Shown: positions 1 through 9,596 of the stretch, piece by piece | Layout: each line of letters begins with the position of its first letter | Numbering within the stretch: position 1 is the stretch's first letter | Assembly (NCBI GenBank): GCA_016256075.1 | Contig: SDVU01000032.1 | Span: 1 to 26,403, forward strand | Direction of reading: 5' to 3' | DNA length: 26,403 bases | Origin: Dictyocoela muelleri | Lineage: Eukaryota; Microsporidia | The notes under the pieces: model-generated | What the model saw: only the letters and a program-made list of their open reading frames with translations | The model's database searches: none | What the model was told of the DNA's origin: nothing | Made by a program: the position numbers and the translations under genes

Positions 1-25
1 TATTGTAAATATAAATTTAAACTTT

Positions 26-35
26 AAATTCATAA
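26..35. repeat. target-site duplication, left, of SINE copy 1
   Basis: AAATTCATAA, repeated exactly at 491-500 on the other side of the SINE. Confidence 0.85.
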
Positions 36-490
36 GGCCAGATAGCTCAGTGGTAACACTCTTGAATCTAAAATTTAAGTATCGTGGTTTGAACCCCGCT
101 GACGTCACTTTTTAATAAACAATGAAGAATGCACATTAAACGGTCTATAAGTATATAATTATAGTATAATATACAGTTGTTCCAGTGTGGTATAGCTGAT
201 TAAGACTTGGTGTAATATGACAATGAAGCAGAAGAACAATCTTAGGTGTGGAGATGAGTGCGACAACGAACTCAGCAAAAAGTAAAGAATAAAAATTCAT
301 GAAAAGCCACCAATTACTTGTATCCTGCTGTGTCATTGATAAAACGAAGATCGCGTATACAGCTGGGCTTTTGGGTAGCTTAAGAAGTGACGTATTATTT
401 GAACATCAAGAACCAAAGGTCACATCCACGGTAGGAGACAACTCTCCGGGTTGGCAGCTAAGGATTTTGTCAACATGTAATATATATACG
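36..490 (+). mobile_element. tRNA-derived SINE, full-length copy 1
   Basis: This is the best-bounded copy of the repeat family. The head is tRNA-like. An A box reads TAGCTCAGTGG at 43-53 and a B box reads GGTTTGAACCCC at 86-97, as in internal RNA polymerase III promoters. The roughly 380-bp body recurs in nine other places in the window. The 3' end is CAACATGTAATATATATA. A 10-bp direct repeat, AAATTCATAA, lies at 26-35 and again at 491-500, so both ends are fixed by a target-site duplication. There is no protein-coding potential, and the RNA would rely on a LINE enzyme supplied from elsewhere. No partner LINE is visible in this window. The body contains a short GGAGA/TCTCC hairpin near 434-447. 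Confidence 0.85.
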
Positions 491-500
491 AAATTCATAA
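491..500. repeat. target-site duplication, right, of SINE copy 1
   Basis: AAATTCATAA, identical to 26-35. Confidence 0.85.
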
Positions 501-574
501 ATATCAAAAGTTAGATAAATTTAAACATTGCATGTTCGATTAATATCCGGAAAATGTTGCTATGGATTTTTACG

Positions 575-800
575 ACATATAATAGCCCCTGCAAATAATG
601 ATCCTTATTAAATTAAATTTAAAATTTAAAAAATCGATTTTTGTTAATAAAAATTAATTAAGAGCCTCACGACAAATAATGTACCCCCTTTTTATTAAGA
701 GAAAAATTAATTTTTGATAATGAATTTTATTAATAAAATAATTAAAAGCGTGACTCTACAAATAATGCTCCCCCCTAATTATTAATAATAAATCTTTTTT
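575..800. repeat. degenerate tandem repeat, three units of about 81-86 bp
   Basis: The motif CAAATAATG followed by a C-rich run recurs at 592, 673 and 759, spacings of 81 and 86 bp. Each unit continues into a TTAATAAAAATTAATT-like stretch and an ATGAATTTTATTAA-like stretch. The C-runs (5-6 C) stand out in this AT-rich DNA. No coding potential is seen. It abuts the fold-back element that starts at 834. Confidence 0.55.
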
Positions 801-833
801 TTTCTAATGAATTTTATTAAAAAATGGAGTATT

Positions 834-1664
834 GGGCTAATAGCCATTCGTAAAAGTGGTTCTACAATTTTATTTTTCTGACCCCTGTAAAAGGTGGACA
901 AATTTATTAAAATGTTTTGTATAAATAATAAAATTAACTTAAATATAGCATAATAACAATGATTTTTAATAAACACATATAATTTTTACAAATAAGTACA
1001 ATTTCTGTTTTCAAGGTTTGAGTTTGAAACAAATTTCTTATTATTTTACAATGTTTTTTTAATAGTATCTGCATAAACATTATTTTATCTAGTTATAAAT
1101 CATATTGAATGTTTAACTGTTAGAATTTTTTTAAAATCATTTTTTTTATATTTCCACTAATTACGTATAAATTATAGTCCTGTTTAAAAAATTTTATTTA
1201 ATTATATTCACAATTGAATTATTATTTCTGATTTCTACAATATCTAAAAAAAACTTTTCTTTAGTTATTTTCTCTATCTTGCAAATAGTATAAGTCTTCA
1301 AACCTAATATATCAGACTATATTTGCCTTTTTTATAGCTTTATTATCACAATTCACAAGTCAAAATACTTGATTTATTATTAAATAATCAGAAATAAATT
1401 AAATATTTTTATAATTTTTATAATTTAATTTAATAGTTAAAAATGCTTATGCTTAAACAATATTTTTATACTCATGCATATATTTCTGTGCATTTCATTA
1501 AATATTATCTTCAATTGCCTGTAATTTCAATGACATTTATAACATAATAACTATTTAATAATTAAAATTAACACATTTTCAATATCTTTTATAATTTCGT
1601 CCATTTTTTTCAGGGGTTAAAAAAATAAAATTGTAGACTCACTTTTAAGTATGGCTATTAGCCC
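834..1664. mobile_element. non-autonomous fold-back (MITE-like) element
   Basis: About 78 bp at 834-912 matches the reverse complement of 1587-1664 at roughly 80% by eye. Both ends begin GGGCTAATAGCCAT, and both arms carry a block reading TCTACAATTTTATTTTT. The interior is AT-rich and holds no open frame worth calling. No target duplication could be seen. The terminal sequence GGGCTAATAGCC is itself nearly palindromic. The superfamily is unknown. Confidence 0.75.
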
Positions 1665-1829
1665 ACATAGCCTAATATTTATAGTCAAAATTTTTAATTT
1701 TTTTATCAATTTATAAAGTTTTTAAAAATTAGGTACGTAAATATAAATTAATCTGTAGATATTTTCTTTAATACTTTTTTTATTCTGAAAAGTATAAAAC
1801 TTATTTTATTCCTTTATAAAATTCATTCT

Positions 1830-1930
1830 TTTATAAAAAATAAACGGTCAGGTTTATAAAAAATAAACGGTCAGGTTTATAAAAAATAAACAGTCAGGTT
1901 TATAAAAAATAAACAGTCAGGTTTATAAAA
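1830..1930. repeat. 23-bp minisatellite, four full copies plus a partial
   Basis: The unit is TTTATAAAAAATAAACGGTC followed by AGG. Full units occupy 1830-1852, 1853-1875, 1876-1898 and 1899-1921, with a 9-base partial after them. The first two units carry CGGTC and the last two CAGTC; otherwise they look identical, so the array probably expanded by doubling. From 1931 to 2198 I see only AT-rich sequence leading into the gene at 2199. Confidence 0.9.
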
Positions 1931-2192
1931 TTTTAATCATTATAAAAAATATGTTAGATTTTTAAATAACAAGACTCAAATATAAATATTGAAATTGAAA
2001 ATTTTTGAGAATATTACCATATCATTCTAAATTATGTTAAAAACTAATTTGATTATACATTATGTATCTGGAGAATGAGTTGTTAATTAATCGAAGAACT
2101 AATTATTAAGAATTAATCTGTAACTTTTAATTCGTAATTATCGACATACCAAAAATTTAATAAAACTCAATATTTTTTTGATCAGCCTTACA

Positions 2193-2195
2193 CCC
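2193..2195 (+). promoter_or_regulatory. CCC motif just upstream of the start codon
   Basis: CCC lies 3 bases before the ATG at 2199. A C-triplet a few bases upstream of the start codon is a known feature of many microsporidian genes and acts as a transcription signal there. Here it favours the ATG at 2199 over the earlier in-frame TTG at 2178. The taxon is inferred, so confidence is moderate. Confidence 0.45.
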
Positions 2196-2198
2196 TTA

Positions 2199-3197
2199 AT
2201 GAAATTTATTAATTTTTTCATTAGCAACAATTTTTATGAATTTTCCAATTTATATCAAAAATTAAAGTCAATAAATAATACGAAGAAAGAATTGATATGT
2301 CAATTAAATGACCTACTTGAAAATAACAAACATAAAGAGGTTATAAAATGTTTAAATTCCCTCGATTTAGAGTTTATTGATGTTAGAAGGCTTTATTTTA
2401 TTTTAAATGTTATTGATAATTTGCTTAAAGGTCAAGATTATAAAGGTAATTATAATTGTAATGACAGTAAAAATGTTGGAAAAGGTAAAGATATGACTAA
2501 TGATATTGGTAAAAATGATATTGGTAAAAATGATATTGGTAAAGATGATCCTGATAAAAATGATATTAACAAAATTGATAGTGACAAAATTGATATTAAC
2601 AAAATTGATAGTGACAAAATTGATATTAACAAAATTGATATTAACAAAATTGATAGTGACAATAATAATATTGAAAATTTAGTAAGTGATCTTAAAAAGT
2701 CGGGCAATAAAGTTTATTTATTATCCGAAAATGATAAAAAAGAATTATCATTTTTTTATACAACTATAAAAAGAATAATTTTTGATAGACTTTCTAAAGA
2801 GATGGAGAGTTTATGTTTAGATCATTTTGATGAAGAAGAAAAATATCATTTAAAAATAAATTATTTCAAGACAAGAAAACAAATTGTTTCTGATCAATTT
2901 GGTCTTTTTGACAAAAATTTTATTTTTGTTGTTGAGGCTTTGAAAAGAGAGTTCAATTTGTATTTACATTTTTTTAAATGTGATAGACGATCTTTGATTT
3001 TGTTTGAAGATTTCGTTTTTTCTGCATTTAGACCGTTTTTAACGAAATTAAATGAGTACCTGAACTTACTTGTTCATGATACTAAAGATAATGACAATAT
3101 TGATTTGATAGTTTGCCATGTAATTAGGAATTGTTATAAAAGACAAAATAATGTTGTAGTGAAAAGTAGTTATTCTAATAAATCTTTTGATTTATGA
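2199..3197 (+). CDS. hypothetical protein with pentapeptide repeat array, 332 aa
   Basis: This is the one convincing host gene: a single open frame of 332 codons from ATG to TGA. I chose ATG 2199 because the open frame upstream has only a TTG, and a CCC motif sits just before this ATG. Residues 1-80 are mostly helical, with evenly spaced Leu, Ile and Phe. Residues 101-155 are eleven 5-residue units (NDIGK, IDINK or IDSDK types), a low-complexity linker that has expanded at the DNA level. Residues 160-332 are again helix-rich and charged, with KRIIFDRLSKEMESL and FEDFVFSAFRPF as notable stretches. There is no signal peptide or clear membrane segment. The two helical halves around a linker faintly recall vesicle-tethering subunits such as COG3, but I would not assign that. 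Function unknown. Its codons are strongly A/T-ending. Confidence 0.85.
   Translation: MKFINFFISNNFYEFSNLYQKLKSINNTKKELICQLNDLLENNKHKEVIKCLNSLDLEFIDVRRLYFILNVIDNLLKGQDYKGNYNCNDSKNVGKGKDMTNDIGKNDIGKNDIGKDDPDKNDINKIDSDKIDINKIDSDKIDINKIDINKIDSDNNNIENLVSDLKKSGNKVYLLSENDKKELSFFYTTIKRIIFDRLSKEMESLCLDHFDEEEKYHLKINYFKTRKQIVSDQFGLFDKNFIFVVEALKREFNLYLHFFKCDRRSLILFEDFVFSAFRPFLTKLNEYLNLLVHDTKDNDNIDLIVCHVIRNCYKRQNNVVVKSSYSNKSFDL
2499..2663 (+). repeat. in-frame 15-bp / 30-bp tandem repeat within the 332-aa gene
   Basis: Three copies of AATGATATTGGTAAA are followed by alternating 15-bp units that encode IDINK and IDSDK, giving a 30-bp higher-order period. All changes keep the reading frame, which indicates selection on the frame or very recent expansion. 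Open frames on the opposite strand and in another frame here are by-products of the repeat. Confidence 0.85.
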
Positions 3198-3430
3198 TTT
3201 GTTGTTTTTGTAAAAAAAAATATTTTATATCCAAAAGAATTTTAATTAAAATTAATTTCTATATTAAGTAGTTTAAATAAAATATGTTTCCAGAAAAATT
3301 AAATTATTCTTTTTATTTAAATTCATATGTTTTTCGTAAAAAATATCTATTTTGAAAATTTACAGTCGTTACAAACTGATAAATTTATTTTGATAAAAAT
3401 ATATATTACATATTGAGATTTCTATAATTA

Positions 3431-3755
3431 CAACCGGGAGAGTTCTCTAAAATATTGATCTTTAGTCCTTTGATTGCTAGTGTCTAATAATAGGTCGCCA
3501 CTAAGATATATATTTTTCGCGATTTTTGTTGTAGCAATGACTCAGCAGTATATCGGTTATTCAAGGCTGTTTTAATATTTTTTAGTTTGATACTTTTATG
3601 CCGGGATACGTCATCGCACTCATTCACACTCTTAAGAGTGGTCTTTCCTGCTTCGTTTAGCATATTAATATATAGTCTAATCAGATATACCACGCTGGAA
3701 CAACTATATATTAATGTTATAGATATTAACCGTTTAATGTCATTCTCGATTATTG
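3431..3755 (-). mobile_element. SINE copy 2, headless and old fragment
   Basis: The body of the family is present on the minus strand, from the CAACCGGGAGAGTT block (3431) to the block that normally adjoins the tRNA head (ending near 3755). The tRNA-like head is absent, so it has no B box. It differs from the other copies at many positions and is one of the older insertions. The open frames crossing it on either strand have no meaning. From 3198 to 3430 I see only AT-rich sequence. Confidence 0.75.
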
Positions 3756-3858
3756 AAAAATTTAATTTCAAACATATTAGAAACACGATAATTAAATTAT
3801 CATAAAAAAATGAGACAATGTTCAATAAAAATTAGCATTACATACATCATTTACTCCG

Positions 3859-4176
3859 TTAAACACAACATAGTTCATTCATTCTTTCTTTCCACGATAT
3901 ATAATTTCTAAATACGGTATTTATCGACAATTTTGGTCTAATATGATGAACTTTGTGTATAGCCATTTTTCCAAATTCAATTTCTAACAAAAAAAAATTA
4001 AAAAAAATTTTACACATAAAATAGCTTTAACAGTCTTCTTACTTTCATCTTTATGTATACCCCAGCGCTTTAAAAATATAGAGGTTAAGTATTCTTAATC
4101 ATCACTGGCCATATGTTGAACTCCAGGGTTTTTAATAAAAGAATATACTGTTTTATCTAATTATAAAATACCATAT
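3859..4176 (-). pseudogene. decayed coding trace, unrecognised
   Basis: Read on the minus strand, 4176-4005 stays in one frame with only two stops. It gives non-repetitive, protein-like sequence such as SFIKNPGVQHMASDD and FLKRWGIHKDESKKTVKAIL. In another frame, a 35-codon open segment runs from ATG at 3966 to a stop at 3859 and includes HKVHHIRPKLSINTVF. The composition differs from the Lys/Asn/Ile/Phe noise that random AT-rich DNA gives, so I read it as a broken gene. It could be a host gene or a transposon gene. I do not recognise the family. From about 4177 to 4430 nothing else was seen. Confidence 0.3.
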
Positions 4177-4429
4177 ACTTTTTATTGTTTTTTTTGTGAT
4201 TTTTATTTACAATTTATTTTTTTTATCATTTATACTCTCTTTGCCAGATGTTTTATATTAATTTTCCAGATCTCTTTTGAACGTTTAAATTTTAAATTTA
4301 TTGGAAATTTGAAATTTGGAAAAAATAGCCTATAACCGTAGAACGCAACGTGTCATGCCTGTGTATGCGACATTTTTTAAATTATTTTTAAATGATCATA
4401 GGGAATATGAACTCTACTAAATGTGGATA

Positions 4430-4431
4430 TA
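4430..4431. repeat. TA target duplication, left, of the pogo-like element
   Basis: TA immediately before the CAGT end; the matching TA is at 6680-6681. Confidence 0.75.
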
Positions 4432-6679
4432 CAGTTATCCCTCTATATATCGCCACACAATATATCGCCATCCCCCCATATATCGCCATAAAATTTTTAT
4501 TTTACATAAAAAAATAAGGAACCTTCCTTATATTGCCATCCCCCTATAATTCGCCTTAAAAATACCCCTAATATCAATGGAAAAAAAACGAAATTCATTA
4601 AATATATTTCAGAAAAAAACAAATTATTGATTATAAAACATTGAATAACCATATTACACAGAAAGAAATAGCAGAAGAAAATTTCAAAAAAAAATCTAAA
4701 ATGTCTATTCCACAAAGATCTTTTTGCGATATTTTAAAAAATAAAGAAAAAATTTTATCAAATTATTTTAATCACAATGAAAATTCATGTCGCATAAGAC
4801 ATAAAAAATACAATGATTTAGATGAAAAATTATTGCAATGGATAAAAATTGATATAAATTCAGATTTAATATTGACAGAAGATATGATAAAAATGAAAGC
4901 AAAGAATTTAGCCGAATGATTGAAAATTGAAAACTTTGATTCAACAAATGGTTGGCTTTACAAATTTAAAAAAAGATATAATATAAAACAAATGAATACA
5001 AAAGGTGAATCGGCAGGTGTAAATGAAACTGATTTTCATGATACTATACAGAGAATTAATAATCTAATTTTAAATTATGAACCTCGAAACGTATATAATA
5101 TAGATGAGAGTATATATTTTATTGATAAATACCGACAAAAACAAACACAAACCAGGTAATAAGAGGCTTTATGAAATTAAACAACGTGTTACGGTAGTTT
5201 TCTGTGTAAATTCAGACGGCACTGATAAACAAAAAGTTAACTATTGTAGGTAAGTATAAAAAACCGAGGTGTTTAAACAATTTTATTTGTTCAGATTTTT
5301 GTGATTATGTGAATAATTCGAGTTCTTGGTTTTTAAGTGAAGATTTTAGAAAATGGATACATAAATTTGATCTTTTACTTGCTGTCAAAATAAGAAGGTA
5401 TTATTAATTTTTGATAATGCTTCCTGTCATGACAAGAAAGTGGAACTAAAAAATATTGAAATGTGTTTTCTTACTCCTAATTTCACTGCGTTTCATCAAC
5501 CCTTAGATTCGGAAATAAGATCATTTAAAGTATCTTTTAAAAATTTTTTATTGAGTCGTGTTTTGTTAGAATATGAAAATAACAAGCCTGTTAGTGATTG
5601 TTTCAAGGATATTTATTTCAAGATGTTATAACTTTCTGTAAGTGGGCATGGGATAGTGTTTCAAGAGAAACTATTAAAAATTGTCGGAAAAAATCCGGGT
5701 TAATTATTTAAACGCCCAGGAATCGCGTAATAGTCGTAAAATTAATAATATTAGAATAAATTCAATCGAAACCGAAAATGAAGTCGATGAAATTGCTTTA
5801 ATAATGGATCAATTGTTTCCAAATAATAATATAGAATTAGCGGATTCAAATTGTGATGAATAATTTTTAAACTTTGATGATTTGCATTCAATAGAAAATC
5901 TTAATAAAATCGAAGGATCTGAAGATGAAAAGGATGAAAAAGAATTTGTGATAATTCTGAACAACCTCTGATTGATATAAATTCCGCGCTTAATGCGTTA
6001 TAACATTTGAAAAATATGTAATACAAAACGAAGCTGATGAAAAAATGATTATTATGTTTAATTTTGCATATGATTACCTTTAAAAAATCGGAAAGCAAAT
6101 AAAAAACAGAGTGATTTGTTTTGTTTCGGTTTTCAAAAAAAAAATAAAAATACTTTTTTTATCAATCATATCTAATAATATATTTTTTTATATGTTTTTA
6201 AATAAGATATTAAATCCATATGTCTATATTTTAAGTAAATTATAATTGGTTGGAAATTAATTAAAATATTTTTTTATAAATCTTTATTTAATGTTGTTAT
6301 TTTTGTTTCTGACCCAACTATTATAAAATAAAAGACCTTTTGACTCAAAAAACCATCAATTTCTTTTTTAAAAGTATATTCTTATTATTTAATGAGTATT
6401 GGTTTTGTTATTTTTTAAAAATTAATAATTAAAATACTGTATATTTTATTTATAAACAAGAATTTATTACAGTTAAGGTTTTCAAAATTTCAATTATAAG
6501 AGACTATTTTCAAAATATAATTTTTTTATATAATTTACATTAATTTCAGAATGAGAGTTTTATTTCATTTTTAGCATAAAATTTATTTAACCTCCCGTAT
6601 ATCGCCATCCCTTCTTAAACCGCCAAAAAAACAATTCCCAAAAATTTTTAAAATGTGGCGATATATGGGGGTTTGACTG
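4432..6679 (+). mobile_element. pogo/Tigger-like DNA transposon, both ends present, transposase broken
   Basis: The element is 2248 bp with terminal inverted repeats that start CAGT and end ACTG, flanked by a TA duplication (4430-4431 and 6680-6681). This is the classic arrangement of the pogo branch of Tc1/mariner. The terminal repeats share TATATATCGCCACA-type sequence. The motif ATATATCGCCA recurs several times just inside both ends: about five forms between 4445 and 4555, and three between 6595 and 6670. These are probable transposase binding sites. The right half after the transposase (5870-6600) is AT-rich without coding potential. Confidence 0.85.
4577..5863 (+). pseudogene. pogo/Tigger transposase (CENP-B-type HTH plus DDE), broken
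   Basis: The likely start is ATG at 4577, continued after a frame change from about 4620 in the frame of TTG 4641. The N-terminal helix-turn-helix is HITQKEIAEENF. A CENP-B-like DNA-binding half, GWLYKFKKRYNIKQMNTKG, lies at 4944-5005. The catalytic blocks are YNIDES (Asp codon 5103-5105), LLIFDNASCH (Asp 5413-5415) and TAFHQPLDSEI (Asp 5506-5508). This is the DDD pattern of the family. Next come the helical block DVITFCKWAWDSVS (5620-5670) and an acidic tail to 5863. A TGA at 4917-4919 splits the two DNA-binding halves. Several frame changes lie between the first and second Asp and after 5631. It cannot make a working protein as it stands. Confidence 0.85.
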
Positions 6680-6681
6680 TA
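6680..6681. repeat. TA target duplication, right, of the pogo-like element
   Basis: TA immediately after the ACTG end, pairing with 4430-4431. Confidence 0.75.
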
Positions 6682-7091
6682 GTATTATTATGTACCACTG
6701 GCTCAGAGGAACAGAAAAAAATAAACAATAAGAATATTTTTATTTATTGAATAAAAATTTATGTGATATTCCATTCTAAAAATTAAACAAATTTCTATCA
6801 GGTGCAAAAAAATATGGTAATATGGGGTAAATTTATTTATAAGTGACGTGAGTCGGTAGAGTGCGGTTGTATAGCAGTTAGTATTCTATTATACTTTTAC
6901 AAGACAAGGAACTGTCTTCCCTAATAAATAAATATTATTATTAAAATATTTGTTTGAATATTGTTTATTAATGTTGATTTATCATGTTTACTTAAATGTC
7001 TATTTTTATCATTATTATTATAATTCATCCTATAAGTCATTATGTCTAAATTACCACTTCTTATATAGCTTTTAATGATTAAGTAAATATG
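6682..7091. other. intergenic, no feature supported
   Basis: AT-rich spacer between the pogo element and the split SINE. A stretch near 6842-6905 resembles a tRNA D-arm (GAGTCGGTAGAGTGC) but has no B box. No coding frame stands out. Confidence 0.6.
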
Positions 7092-7111
7092 ATTAATAAA
7101 TATCTGTGAAG
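7092..7111. repeat. probable left target duplication of the split SINE
   Basis: ATTAATAAATATCTGTGAAG resembles ATTAATATTTGTTGAAG at 9105-9121, with a 3-base gap and small changes. It frames copies 3 and 4 as one original SINE insertion. Confidence 0.5.
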
Positions 7112-7239
7112 TCATATAGCTCGGTGATAACACTTTTGAATGTAAAATTTAAGTATTGAGGTTCGAATCCCGCTGACGTCATTCTTTAATAAAAAATGAT
7201 GGAATGTCATTAATCGGTCAAAAACTAAATAATTATACG
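7112..7239 (+). mobile_element. SINE copy 3: tRNA-like head and start of body
   Basis: The head is complete, with an A box (TAGCTCGGTGA, 7117-7127) and a B box (GGTTCGAATCC, 7160-7170). Only about 60 bp of the body follows before the MULE sequence begins. The piece 7159-7239 is repeated at 8699-8781 with shared private variants, so this is the front of the same SINE that continues as copy 4. Confidence 0.8.
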
Positions 7240-7241
7240 TT

Positions 7242-8694
7242 GAGTACGGTTTTCACCTACGGTAAAAAACAGGGGTAAAATAATAAATAAAAACATTTTA
7301 TTAATCCAACACTCAATTAAAATTCAAAGCTATGTACATCAAATAATCAATGGGAGAAAGAGTTTTATATTTCATTATTAGCTTTTTTACTTGGTCTTCT
7401 TTCGGCTCGATTTCTTTATACAAAGGCAAAAATATTTTATTCTCTGTTATTGCTTGTTCATTTTTCAACTCGTTTAAGATCAATAAAATAGACGTTTGTT
7501 TTAAGTTGATGAATGTATTTAAATGCCTATGGTAACCCTCAAGAGAATTGGTTGTCCTTGGAATATTATTTTTCAGTTCGTACCTTAACATTACAAAAAC
7601 TGATTTCTTTATTGCCTGAAGTATTATTAGGTATTTATTTTTAAACCATTTGTAAAGGTTTAAAACATCATTTGATCCTTTCTCTACAATATAAATACAA
7701 AGTTTATATGAATATTTGGTAACATCTCCAAAAGACACAAAACTTGGGGCTAAAATCATTTTGACTTGAAGTTTTTCAGGTGCATTATTTCTAAGTTCTG
7801 ATGAGAATTTTAGTTGCTGAACCTTGCGCCAAATGATCTGTCCTAGATGAAATGAACAACCGTATAAATAAGAATTTAAAAAATACCTTCTTATAGAGTT
7901 TAACTGTCAATTTTAAAATCAAATACGATTGACTTTGAACTAGATAATAGTTTTTTTTTATTTTTGATTTAATCCACTCAAAAATTAAATTATAAGATTT
8001 CTCGTTTTTATGTTTTATAAAACAAAACATTATTGGTAAAAACATACCTCTCAATCTACATTAAATTGTAAAGATTTGTTACAAACAAGATGGTGAAGAT
8101 ATAAAGGTTCTGTCACATATAAGAACGTCTGAATGTTCTAAATGAGTAATATTTTCTTCTGTAGTGAAAATTAAAACTACTTTTTTTTCTTCCATACCAT
8201 TATCAAAAAAAGAAATTGTTTATTTTCAGTTGTTATTTGTAACTCTTCCGGAATATCACAATTCGGCACAACTGTAAAGTTGTTCGTCTTTCTTGTACAA
8301 TTAACCACTCTATTCATATTTTTCAATCAATAGAAACATGAAGCTGCTTGTTCTCTTTTAAAACACCCAAAATTACGTTTTTTGCAGATTCTTTGTAAGC
8401 TAGTGATCTATTTTTAACCTTATTTTGAATTAGAACCTGTTTATATTTCTTATCATCTCGAAATGATTGTGAACACTAATATCACTTAAAATATTTGAGC
8501 TATTTGTTTTTAAATAAGATGGACAACCCCTCTTTTTACATCTCCATATTTTTTTTCCCAATAAAACCTCTTTAAAGTTGTAAAAATAGCCTTGATACGC
8601 TATCTTAGGTCTTCCTCTGTTACTTTTTATAATTTCATTTGTTAAATCGATATTCATTTTAAGGGTTAAAAATTATTAGGTGAAAAATGCAGTC
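7242..8694 (-). mobile_element. MULE (Mutator-like) DNA transposon with short inverted ends, broken
   Basis: It is about 1.45 kb and lies between the two halves of a SINE. The ends 7242-7259 and 8677-8694 match as inverted repeats at 14 of 18 positions, sharing TTTTCACCTA. The element carries one transposase on the minus strand. No 8-10 bp target duplication is seen. Instead about 80 bp of SINE sequence is present on both sides. Confidence 0.7.
7313..8657 (-). pseudogene. MULE transposase with N-terminal FLYWCH zinc finger, broken
   Basis: It reads from ATG at 8657 leftward. Residues 14-68 form a FLYWCH finger: RGRPKIAYQGYFYNF, then WRCKKRGCPSYLKT and VHNHF, with the Cys/Cys/His/His ligands present. 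The MULE domain follows in changing frames. It has IFTTEENITHLEHSDVLICD with the first catalytic Asp (codon 8112-8114), then LPIMFCFIKHKNEKSYNLIF, then VFDFKID with the probable second Asp. Next come CSFHLGQIIWRKVQQL and RTTNSLEGYHRHLN with the catalytic Glu (codon 7538-7540). The last 148 codons (7313-7759) are open. Stops and frame changes lie between 7760 and 8430. This is a standard cut-and-paste transposase, no longer functional. Confidence 0.85.
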
Positions 8695-8698
8695 GGCC

Positions 8699-9104
8699 AA
8701 GGTTCGAATCCCGCTGACGTCATTCTTTAATAAAAAATGATGGAATGACATGATCGGTCAAAAACTATATAATTATAGTATAATATACAGTTGTTCCAGT
8801 ATGTTATAGCTGATAGAGACTTGGTCTAATATGACAATGAAGCAGAAGAGACTCTCCTAGGGGTGGGGATGAGTGCGACGACACATCTCGACAAAACTAG
8901 TAGAGAATATAAGTTCACGAGATGCCATTAATTACCTGTATCCTGCTGAGTCATTGATAAAACGAAAAGTTGTATGCAGCTGGGCTTATGGTAACTTAGG
9001 AAGAGACGTATTATTGGAACACCAAGAACCATAGGCTTGGACCACGGTAGGAGACAACTCTCCGGGTTGGCAGCTATGGATGTTGTCAACATGTAATATA
9101 TATA
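8699..9104 (+). mobile_element. SINE copy 4: back part, from the B box to the 3' end
   Basis: It begins at the B box (8700-8711) and runs through the whole body to the GTAATATATATA end. The A box half of the head is missing here but present at 7112-7159, on the other side of the MULE. It is among the copies closest to the family consensus. It is followed directly by the 9104-9134 hairpin. Confidence 0.85.
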
Positions 9105-9134
9105 ATTAATATTTGTTGAAGACAAATATTAATT
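9104..9134. repeat. perfect 13-bp hairpin at the 3' end of SINE copy 4
   Basis: Arms AATTAATATTTGT and its exact reverse complement are separated by TGAAG. It overlaps the probable right target duplication (9105-9121). It may be a chance palindrome made by the insertion joint. From 9135 to 9596 I see only AT-rich sequence. Confidence 0.6.
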
Positions 9135-9596
9135 TAAAATAATAAATTAATCATTAAATTTATATGTGGAATATTGCCATAATAAGAATGAAAATTTTGT
9201 ACACCATGGAGACGAAACTGAAAAATCGAGCACATAAAAATTATAAAGACAAAGACTCGTAAATCATATTTGCTAATTATAAATGCAAAAAAAATATATA
9301 TATTTCTATATATTAATTATTTGTTACATTTAGCTAGATATATAAACAAATATGATAATGTAATTAAATATAAAAAATAGGGTCGTTTAACGAACGATAC
9401 TAAAGTCAAAGGGACTACCTTAGACAATAATTTTTTAAAAAAATAAGAAAAAAACTTGAAAAAAAATTATAATAAAAATTTTATTGGAAAAGAAAAATTC
9501 CTTAAATTTTCTCTTCTAACTTTATTTACATAACTCCTGAAAAATATCTTAAACTATGCAATATGGTATTATAAATGGAAAAAAAAATATAGTCGT

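Noticed and set aside
36-108. Genuine tRNA gene
   Set aside because: The stems pair poorly, the same head recurs with the same long body elsewhere, and target duplications flank the whole unit. It is a SINE head.
299-514. Open frames across SINE copies (also 145-336, 3484-3825 and 8928-9125)
   Set aside because: They lie within the SINE sequence on either strand, and the frames are not kept between copies.
2450-2707. Open frames opposite and out of frame to the 332-aa gene
   Set aside because: They are made by the 15-bp tandem repeat being open in several frames, and their sequence is pure low complexity.
6842-6905. Possible tRNA gene (D-arm-like GAGTCGGTAGAGTGC)
   Set aside because: No T-arm or B box follows, and no cloverleaf can be drawn.
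7350-7535. Open frame on the plus strand within the MULE
   Set aside because: It is the reverse side of the MULE transposase C-terminal part, which has clear family motifs.
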